From NCBI GenBank assembly GCA_023435945.1, contig JAEZLB010000082.1, positions 1 to 5,141 on the forward strand: DNA of 5,141 bases, read 5' to 3'. How positions within the stretch are numbered: the first letter of the stretch is position 1; every line of letters begins with the position of its first letter. A model generated the notes under the pieces. The model was not told where the DNA came from. It made no database searches and was given only the letters and a program-made list of their open reading frames with translations. Both the position numbers and the translations under genes were made by a program. Shown here piece by piece: positions 1 through 5,141 of the stretch. The DNA comes from Pseudomonadota bacterium (GTDB lineage: Bacteria > Pseudomonadota > Gammaproteobacteria > Burkholderiales > Burkholderiaceae_D).

Positions 1-756
1 AAGTGGAACATGGGCTGGATGCACGATACGCTGGCCTACATGAAGCGCGATCCGCTCTACCGCCGCTATCACCATCACGACATCACTTTCGGCCTGACCT
101 ACGCCTATTCCGAACACGCGATCCTGCCCATCTCTCATGACGAAGTCGTGCACGGTAAAGGTTCGCTGCTGAACAAGATGCCGGGCGATACCGTGCAAAA
201 GCTGGCCAACCTGCGAGCATTCCTTGGACTGATGTGGACCCACCCCGGCAAGAAACTGCTGTTCATGGGATGCGAACTCGCGCAATGGCGCGAATGGGAT
301 CATGACGGTGTCCTGCAATGGGACTTGCTGGACCACCCCGGCCATCGCGGTATCCAGGCACTGGTTCGGGACCTGAACCGCCTGTATGTGAGCGAACCCG
401 CCTTGCACACCGGCGATTGCGACAGCCGCGGCTTCTCCTGGGTGATCGCAGACGACCATCTGCAAAGCACCTACGCCTTCCTGCGCCACGACGTGAACGG
501 CACTGCGCCGCCCTTGCTAGTCGTCTGCAACTTCACGCCAGTTGTACGCCACGACTATCGCATCGGCGTACCCGCGCTTGCAAACACCAGACACTGGAAA
601 GAAATCCTCAACACTGATGCACATCGGTATGGCGGCTGCAACCAAGGTAATGCGGGCAATGTCCAAGCCGAGGGTCTACCCGGTCACGGATTTCCTGCTT
701 CGCTGAGCCTGACCTTGCCGCCCCTTTCCATGCTTATCCTTAAACCAGAGAACTAG
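1..756 (+). CDS. glgB: 1,4-alpha-glucan (glycogen) branching enzyme, C-terminal third (5' end outside window)
   Basis: This enzyme cleaves alpha-1,4-glucan chains and re-attaches them through alpha-1,6 links, making branch points in cytoplasmic glycogen. The reading frame is open from base 1 ([11 protein letters not shown], typical of GlgB), so the ATG at 10 is internal and not the start. The 251 codons present are about a third of the usual ~730 aa. Visible landmarks are the [11 protein letters not shown] motif, with the third catalytic-site Asp of the GH13 barrel at 139-141, followed by [36 protein letters not shown] and the closing YGGCNQGN / [15 protein letters not shown] beta-domain. These match the E. 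coli GlgB C-terminus closely. The catalytic nucleophile Asp and acid/base Glu lie upstream of the window and cannot be checked. The gene stops at TAG, three bases before glgX, so the two are very probably co-transcribed. I see no damage in the part present. Confidence 0.97.
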   Translation, partial: KWNMGWMHDTLAYMKRDPLYRRYHHHDITFGLTYAYSEHAILPISHDEVVHGKGSLLNKMPGDTVQKLANLRAFLGLMWTHPGKKLLFMGCELAQWREWDHDGVLQWDLLDHPGHRGIQALVRDLNRLYVSEPALHTGDCDSRGFSWVIADDHLQSTYAFLRHDVNGTAPPLLVVCNFTPVVRHDYRIGVPALANTRHWKEILNTDAHRYGGCNQGNAGNVQAEGLPGHGFPASLSLTLPPLSMLILKPEN

Positions 757-762
757 CGCATG
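747..762 (+). promoter_or_regulatory. glgB-glgX junction: weak ribosome site and three-base gap
   Basis: The glgB TAG (754-756) is followed by only three bases before the glgX ATG (760-762). The purine run AGAGAA (747-752), inside the glgB end, is the only ribosome-site candidate. There is no room for a terminator or promoter between the genes, so read-through transcription and translational coupling are expected. Confidence 0.5.
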
Positions 763-2871
763 CTATTCGAGATTCCCGATCGGCTCTTGCCGGGTCTGCC
801 CTACCCCATGGGCGCCAGTTATGACGGGCTCGGTGTGAACTTCGCGGTTTTTTCCGCCAATGCCACCAAGATAGAAGTCTGCTTGTACGATCCAAGCGGC
901 CGCAGGGAACTGGCCCGCCTGACGCTGCCCGAATGTACCAATGAAATCTGGCACGGTTACCTGCCGGACGCCGGGCCCGGCCTGCTGTATGGCTACCGTG
1001 CCGATGGCCCTTTCGACCCGCCGCGCGGCCATCGCTTTAACCCGAACAAGCTGCTGCTCGATCCCTATGCGAAAAAACTGTCGGGACCGTTCCGCTGGTC
1101 CGACGCCATGTTCGGCTACCGCTTTAATTCGCCACGGGCGGACCTCTCCTTCGACCGGCGCGACAGCGGACCGGCCATGCCCAAGGCCGTCGTAGTTGAC
1201 GACACCTACAACTGGGGCAATGACCGTCGCCCGAATGTGCCTTGGTCCAAGACCGTCATCTACGAGACCCACGTGCGCGGCATCTCCATCCTGCGTGACG
1301 ATGTGCGCCCGGAGCATCGAGGCACTTTTTCCGCGCTGGCCAATCCACGCTTCATTGACCATCTGCTCAAGCTGGGCATTACTACAGTCGAACTGATGCC
1401 CATCCATGCCTTTCTGCATGACCGTTTCCTGCTTGAAAAAGGCTTGCGCAACTACTGGGGCTACAACACGCTCTCCTTCTTCGCACCGGAACCGGCTTAT
1501 TTGTCCAAGGGCGAACTGGATGAGATCCGCATCGCGGTGCGCCGCCTGCATGCAGCGGGCATCGAAGTAATCCTGGACGTCGTCTACAACCACACGGCCA
1601 GCGGCAATGAAATGGGGCCGACGCTTTGTTTTCGCGGCCTCGACAATGCCAGCTATTTCCGCCTGGTGCCGGGCAACGAGCGCTACTACCTGAATGAAAC
1701 GGGCTGCGGCAACACACTCAACACCTCGCATCCGCGCGTGATGCAACTGGTGCTCGACTCCCTGCGCTACTGGGCCGAAGCTTTCCGTATCGACGGTTTC
1801 CGTTTCGACCTCGGGGCCACGCTGGGACGAGAGCCAACCGGCTTCGACCCGCGGCACAGCTTCTTCGAAGCGATGCTGCAGGACCCGGTGCTGTCGCGCC
1901 TGAAACTGATCTCGGAACCTTGGGATATCGGCCTGGGCGGCTACCAGCTCGGCAATCATCCTCCCGGGTTTGCGGAATGGAATGACAAATACCGAGACGG
2001 CATGCGCAAGTTCTGGCGTGGCGATGCGGGCATGCGTCCGGAGTTTGCTGCCCGCATTTCCGGTTCGGCCGACCTGTTCAACAAGCGCTGGCGCAAGCCA
2101 TGGGCATCGATCAATTTCATCACCTCGCATGACGGATTCACACTGAACGACTTGGTCAGCTACGTGCACAAGCACAATGAGGAAAACGGCGAGAACAATA
2201 ACGACGGCCACTCCGAGAACTACAGCGCCAACTGGGGCACGGAAGGACCGACCGATGATCCCGTGATCCTTGACCTGCGCAACCGCGTCAAGCGTGCCAT
2301 GCTGGCTACGCTATTCCTGGCGCAAGGCACGCCTATGCTGCTGGCCGGCGATGAATTCGGCCGCACCCAGCGCGGCAACAACAATGCCTATTGCCAAGAT
2401 AATGCGATCTCCTGGGTGGACTGGTCACTGGCCGATACCGAGGAAGGCCAGGCCCTGAGCGATTACGTAGCGAAGCTGACTGCCATACGGCGCAGCTTCG
2501 ATGCCGTGGATGGCAGCCGATTCCTGCATGGCAATGAGGCGTTCGGCGACGGCATTACCGATATCGCCTGGTTCGACGAACGAGGACAAGCCCTGTCCCA
2601 GGAAGCCTGGCATTTCTCCGAAGGCCGGGCCTTGTCGGTACGGCGGGCCAGCCGCAATGCCGAAGGCCAGGTCGATATCGTACTGATGTTTGTGAACGGT
2701 GCTCACGATCCACTGTCTTTCTCCTTCCCTGAACCGCCACGGCAGTGGTTTCTGCTTCTGGACAGCGCCAGCGGCACCGCCCCGCGACAAGCGGTCCTTC
2801 AACCGGAGATGGAAGTGCCGGGTCATAGCGTGATGGTATTTGCGACACGCGTGCCGGCTGAATTACGATGA
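760..2871 (+). CDS. glgX: Glycogen debranching enzyme GlgX (GH13 isoamylase type; possible TreX role)
   Basis: The product hydrolyses alpha-1,6 branch links in glycogen or limit dextrin and releases linear maltodextrins in the cytoplasm. Residues ~10-130 form the N-terminal beta-sandwich (CBM48-like; GASYDGLGVNFAVFS near residue 18). The barrel begins around YETHVRG (168-174) and carries NYWGYN (231-236) and DVVYNH (273-278). The catalytic set is nucleophile D350 in DGFRFDLG, acid/base E386 in ISEPWDIG and D458 in TSHDGF. The GlgX/TreX signature AGDEFGRTQRGNNNAYCQDN follows, then a C-terminal beta-domain. At 703 aa it is longer than E. coli GlgX (657 aa) and nearer archaeal TreX in length. 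The ATG at 760 is chosen because the next in-frame ATG, at 808, would cut the conserved LPGLPYPMGA start region. A weak purine stretch AGAGAA (747-752) precedes it by 7 bases. Its place just before treZ suggests it feeds linear chains to trehalose synthesis (inference). Confidence 0.97.
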   Translation: MLFEIPDRLLPGLPYPMGASYDGLGVNFAVFSANATKIEVCLYDPSGRRELARLTLPECTNEIWHGYLPDAGPGLLYGYRADGPFDPPRGHRFNPNKLLLDPYAKKLSGPFRWSDAMFGYRFNSPRADLSFDRRDSGPAMPKAVVVDDTYNWGNDRRPNVPWSKTVIYETHVRGISILRDDVRPEHRGTFSALANPRFIDHLLKLGITTVELMPIHAFLHDRFLLEKGLRNYWGYNTLSFFAPEPAYLSKGELDEIRIAVRRLHAAGIEVILDVVYNHTASGNEMGPTLCFRGLDNASYFRLVPGNERYYLNETGCGNTLNTSHPRVMQLVLDSLRYWAEAFRIDGFRFDLGATLGREPTGFDPRHSFFEAMLQDPVLSRLKLISEPWDIGLGGYQLGNHPPGFAEWNDKYRDGMRKFWRGDAGMRPEFAARISGSADLFNKRWRKPWASINFITSHDGFTLNDLVSYVHKHNEENGENNNDGHSENYSANWGTEGPTDDPVILDLRNRVKRAMLATLFLAQGTPMLLAGDEFGRTQRGNNNAYCQDNAISWVDWSLADTEEGQALSDYVAKLTAIRRSFDAVDGSRFLHGNEAFGDGITDIAWFDERGQALSQEAWHFSEGRALSVRRASRNAEGQVDIVLMFVNGAHDPLSFSFPEPPRQWFLLLDSASGTAPRQAVLQPEMEVPGHSVMVFATRVPAELR
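2868..2871 (+). other. glgX/treZ stop-start overlap (ATGA)
   Basis: The ATG of treZ (2868-2870) shares bases with the TGA of glgX (2869-2871). This layout is typical of termination-reinitiation coupling. The upstream bases (gccggctgaattacg) hold no good Shine-Dalgarno, which makes reinitiation by the glgX ribosome the likeliest way treZ is translated. Confidence 0.85.
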
Positions 2872-2881
2872 ATAATCAGTT
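2868..2881 (+). repeat. Shared 14-base start region, copy 1 (treZ)
   Basis: The first 14 bases of treZ, ATGAATAATCAGTT, match the first 14 bases of malQ (4682-4695) at 13 positions. The one difference is C against G at base 10, giving MNNQ in treZ and MNNE in malQ. The stretch is A/T rich in an otherwise G+C rich operon, which would keep the start region unpaired. The two genes show no further similarity beyond this point, so it may be convergence or chance. Confidence 0.6.
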
Positions 2882-4685
2882 TTCCTTTCGATGCTCAGCT
2901 GGTGCGCAGTTGATTGCCCCCGGCAAAACCCGGTTCCGCCTATGGGCGCCCTCTGCCACCTCCGTGCAGATCGAGCTTGATGGTGATGAAAACATCGCCA
3001 TGGAGCCGGAAGCTGACAGTGGCTGGTACCAGGCCGAATTTCCCTGCGGTGCCGGCCATCGTTATCGTTACCGGGTCCGGCTTCAGGACGGCAATGAACT
3101 AAGTGTCCCTGATCCCGCTTCGCGCAGCCAGGATGGTGATGTGCAAGGCGCCAGCCTGGTGGTCGATCCGAACGCCTATATCTGGCAGAAACCGGAATGG
3201 AACGGCCGCCCCTGGCATGAAACGGTTGTGTATGAATTGCACGTCGGCGCGTGCGGCGGCTTTTCCGGGGTCATGAACAAACTGCCGGATCTGGCGAAAC
3301 TGGGTATCACGGCCATCGAGCTGATGCCCATCGCGGAATTCCCGGGTGCGCGCAACTGGGGCTACGATGGCGTGCTGCCTTATGCGCCGGAGGCGTCCTA
3401 CGGCACCCCCGACGACTTAAAAAAACTGATAGACCGGGCGCACGGCTTGGGCATCATGGTTTTTCTCGACGTGGTCTACAATCATTTCGGGCCAGATCGC
3501 AATTATTTGCCCACCTATGCCACGCCGTTTTTCCGTGATGACATCCATACACCCTGGGGCCAGGCCATCGATTTCCGCCGGCCTGAAGTCAGTGATTTCT
3601 TCATAGAGAATGCGCTTTATTGGCTGATGGAGTACCGTTTCGATGGCTTGCGTTTCGATGCGGTGCATGCCATTACCGAGCAGGGATGGCTGCCGGAACT
3701 GGCCAGGCGCATACGCGCCGGTGTGGAACCAGGACGGCATGTGCACCTGATACTGGAGAACGAACACAACAACGCTCACCTGTTGAGCAAGGAACTGTTC
3801 AATGCGCAATGGAACGACGACGGCCATCATGCGATGCATGTGCTGCTGACCGGCGAAAGCGACGCCTATTACCTCGACTTCGTCGACCAACCGGCACGCA
3901 AGCTGGCACGCTGCCTGGCCGAAGGCTTTGTCTACCAGGGCGATCCTTCGCCTTACAAGCAGGGTGCCTTGCGCGGTGAACCCTGTGCCGATCTGCCCAC
4001 GACTTCCTTCGTGCTATTCCTGCAGAATCATGACCAGATCGGCAATCGCGCCTTCGGCGAACGCCTGACGCAACTCGCGCATCCGCAAGCCTTGCGTGTT
4101 GCCAGTGCACTGCTGCTGCTCACGCCGCAGATACCCATGCTGTTCATGGGCGAGGAATTCGGTGCGCGGCAACCCTTCCTGTATTTCACCGATCACCAGA
4201 CCACGGACCTGGCCGATGCGGTACGTAAGGGCCGACGCCAGGAATTCGCGCATTTCCCGGCCTTCTCCGACCCGGCGCGGCGCGAGCAGATCCCCGATCC
4301 GAATGCCCGGCAAACCTTCAATGATTCGATTCCCGTCGCCCACAACCCGGCATCGAATGAAGACCCTGCATCCTGGCGAGCATGGACCTCCACGCTGCTG
4401 GCACTGCGCCGCAAACACCTGTTGCCCCGCCTGGTCGGCACGCATGCGCTGGCCGCAGAAGACATAGGCCCGGCAGCTGTCGCCGCGCGATGGCGACTGG
4501 GCGACGGCACCGTTCTGTTCATCGCTGCCAACTTCGCCGAGCAGGCCGTGCCGGTTGCACTCGACACGGTGACCGCCCTGCCCGGTGCCAACGTGCTGAT
4601 CGAAACACCGGGCACGCTGGTTTCGCTGGACCAGGGCCAGTTGCCGGGCCACGCCTTCATTGCCATCCTGGAGCCCGCTGCATGA
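2868..4685 (+). CDS. treZ: Malto-oligosyltrehalose trehalohydrolase
   Basis: TreZ hydrolyses the alpha-1,4 link next to the trehalose unit at the end of maltooligosyl-trehalose, releasing free trehalose. Its partner TreY makes that substrate. The N-terminal beta-sandwich has RFRLWAP at residues 22-28. The GH13 barrel starts near YELHVG (122-127), with ELMPIAEFPGARNWGYDG ending at residue 168 and region I DVVYNHFGP from 201. The catalytic set is D264 in FDGLRFDAVH, E297 in LILENEHNN and D389 in LQNHDQIGNRA. The last motif, together with MGEEFGARQPFLYFTDH, separates TreZ from GlgB and GlgX. The length of 605 aa is normal for the family, and the C-terminal beta-domain ends in GQLPGHAFIAILEP. The start ATG overlaps the glgX stop (ATGA). 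There is no convincing Shine-Dalgarno, so initiation probably depends on ribosomes ending glgX. A run of seven A lies at 3419-3425. Confidence 0.97.
   Translation: MNNQFSFRCSAGAQLIAPGKTRFRLWAPSATSVQIELDGDENIAMEPEADSGWYQAEFPCGAGHRYRYRVRLQDGNELSVPDPASRSQDGDVQGASLVVDPNAYIWQKPEWNGRPWHETVVYELHVGACGGFSGVMNKLPDLAKLGITAIELMPIAEFPGARNWGYDGVLPYAPEASYGTPDDLKKLIDRAHGLGIMVFLDVVYNHFGPDRNYLPTYATPFFRDDIHTPWGQAIDFRRPEVSDFFIENALYWLMEYRFDGLRFDAVHAITEQGWLPELARRIRAGVEPGRHVHLILENEHNNAHLLSKELFNAQWNDDGHHAMHVLLTGESDAYYLDFVDQPARKLARCLAEGFVYQGDPSPYKQGALRGEPCADLPTTSFVLFLQNHDQIGNRAFGERLTQLAHPQALRVASALLLLTPQIPMLFMGEEFGARQPFLYFTDHQTTDLADAVRKGRRQEFAHFPAFSDPARREQIPDPNARQTFNDSIPVAHNPASNEDPASWRAWTSTLLALRRKHLLPRLVGTHALAAEDIGPAAVAARWRLGDGTVLFIAANFAEQAVPVALDTVTALPGANVLIETPGTLVSLDQGQLPGHAFIAILEPAA
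4670..4673 (+). promoter_or_regulatory. Shine-Dalgarno sequence for malQ
   Basis: GGAG lies inside the last codons of treZ, eight bases before the malQ ATG at 4682. It supports that ATG as the true start. It also makes malQ the only gene in the window with a clear ribosome-binding site: glgX has only a weak purine stretch and treZ has none that I can see. Confidence 0.65.
4682..4685 (+). other. treZ/malQ stop-start overlap (ATGA)
   Basis: The ATG of malQ (4682-4684) shares bases with the TGA of treZ (4683-4685), the same arrangement as at the glgX/treZ border. Here a GGAG is also present eight bases upstream, so malQ could both be coupled to treZ and recruit ribosomes independently. Confidence 0.85.
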
Positions 4686-4695
4686 ATAATGAGTT
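4682..4695 (+). repeat. Shared 14-base start region, copy 2 (malQ)
   Basis: ATGAATAATGAGTT at the malQ start is the second copy of the A/T-rich start segment seen at treZ (13 of 14 bases identical). The bases before the ATG differ between the two genes, so the similarity starts with the start codon itself. Confidence 0.6.
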
Positions 4696-5141
4696 GCTAG
4701 TGAAACTGGCACAGGCTGCCGGCATTCAGGTCAACTGGACCGATGCACTGGGCAAGCAACAGCAAACCCCTCCTGACAATCTGCGCAGAGTGCTGGAAGC
4801 ACTGGGCTTTCCCTGCGCAAATGATGCGCAGTGCAAAGCAAGCATGCAGCAACTGGATCGCCTGCAATCGCGATGCAAACTGCCGCCATTGCTGACCGCC
4901 CGTACCGGGCTGCCGCTGCGCCTGCCGAATGAAACTGCACTGCATGGCAAGCGCTACCGCATCCACCTGGAACAAGGCGGGCAAATCGAGGGCGTATTTC
5001 CCGACGACGCCGGCCTGCCGCTGGACCTGCCAGGCATTCCGGCCTTCGGCTATCACCGCTTGCAGGCTGGCAATCAGGAAACGATCCTGGCTGTGGCTCC
5101 AAACCGTGCCTTTACCGTCAGCGATGCGCTGCTTGCAGCAG
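4682..5141 (+). CDS. malQ: 4-alpha-glucanotransferase (amylomaltase), N-terminal part (3' end outside window)
   Basis: The frame opens at the ATG overlapping the treZ stop and stays open for 153 codons to the window edge, with no stop. The protein begins MNNELLVKLAQAAGIQVNWT and continues DALGKQQQTPPDNLRRVLEA, then LGFP. This is the usual opening of long, E. coli-type MalQ proteins (AGI..W.DA.G..Q....D.LR.VL.ALG). It continues into the N-terminal beta-domain (LPPLLTARTGLPLRLP, then FGYHRLQAG and LAVAPNRAF). The GH77 catalytic barrel would lie beyond the edge, so activity and catalytic residues cannot be judged. MalQ transfers maltodextrin segments between chains, so here it could lengthen short products of GlgX and TreZ until TreY can use them (inference). 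A GGAG at 4670-4673 gives a good ribosome site. The main alternative is a neighbouring gene with a borrowed N-domain, which is unlikely given the operon. Confidence 0.88.
   Translation, partial: MNNELLVKLAQAAGIQVNWTDALGKQQQTPPDNLRRVLEALGFPCANDAQCKASMQQLDRLQSRCKLPPLLTARTGLPLRLPNETALHGKRYRIHLEQGGQIEGVFPDDAGLPLDLPGIPAFGYHRLQAGNQETILAVAPNRAFTVSDALLAA

Noticed and set aside
10..12. ATG at 10 as a gene start
   Set aside because: The frame is open upstream to base 1 and already reads as internal GlgB sequence (KWNMGWM), so this Met is internal.
763..2211. A 482-codon open frame on the minus strand, antisense to glgX
   Set aside because: It lies wholly within glgX, whose protein has every family motif. 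The antisense translation shows no recognisable domain. Long antisense frames are common opposite G+C rich genes with strong codon bias, so I treat it as a shadow.
4014..4712. A 232-codon open frame on the minus strand across the treZ end and malQ start
   Set aside because: It runs opposite well-conserved TreZ sequence and crosses the treZ/malQ junction. It has no recognisable motif and is a shadow of the coding strand.
4697..5102. Minus-strand open frames of 119 and 123 codons at the right end, which could suggest a convergent gene
   Set aside because: The + strand frame from 4682 is open to the edge and encodes a recognisable MalQ N-terminus, while the minus-strand translations look like nothing known. 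The + strand reading is preferred.
1..5141. Mobile elements, CRISPR array, tRNA/rRNA genes, rho-independent terminators or promoters
   Set aside because: The coding frames fill the window apart from bases 757-759. I saw no direct repeat array, terminal inverted repeats, GC-rich hairpin followed by a T run, or tRNA-like segment outside what the coding sequence explains.

Overview
The window reads as one uninterrupted stretch of a bacterial glycogen/maltodextrin/trehalose operon. All four genes are on the + strand and there is essentially no non-coding DNA. The sequence is G+C rich (roughly 60% by eye). The gene order glgB-glgX-treZ-malQ and the protein style (an E. coli-like GlgB C-terminus, a TreZ with a short 'VGACGGF' loop, a MalQ with a long N-terminal domain) suggest a betaproteobacterium, perhaps of the Burkholderiales/Oxalobacteraceae type. 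That placement is inference from gene order and motif style, not from a marker gene.

Layout. Positions 1-756 hold the 3' third of glgB (glycogen branching enzyme), cut by the left edge. Three bases later glgX (760-2871) encodes a complete glycogen debranching enzyme of 703 aa. Its stop overlaps the start of treZ (2868-4685; maltooligosyltrehalose trehalohydrolase, 605 aa) in an ATGA. The treZ stop overlaps the start of malQ (4682 to the right edge; 4-alpha-glucanotransferase, first 153 codons only) in a second ATGA. No promoter, terminator, RNA gene, mobile element or CRISPR array is visible. Promoter and terminator must lie outside the window.

How the genes fit together. GlgB puts alpha-1,6 branches into glycogen. 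GlgX removes side chains to give linear maltodextrins. MalQ disproportionates short maltodextrins into longer ones. TreZ releases free trehalose from the maltooligosyl-trehalose made by TreY. TreY is not in the window and is the natural candidate for a downstream gene. The segment therefore looks like a module that turns glycogen or maltodextrin into trehalose through the TreY-TreZ route, with GlgX plausibly in the role called TreX elsewhere. The acid residues of the GH13 catalytic machinery are intact in both complete enzymes.

I did not find a previously undescribed system. The observations worth checking are the tight translational coupling, a near-identical 14-base start region shared by treZ and malQ, the role of the long GlgX, and an A7 run inside treZ.
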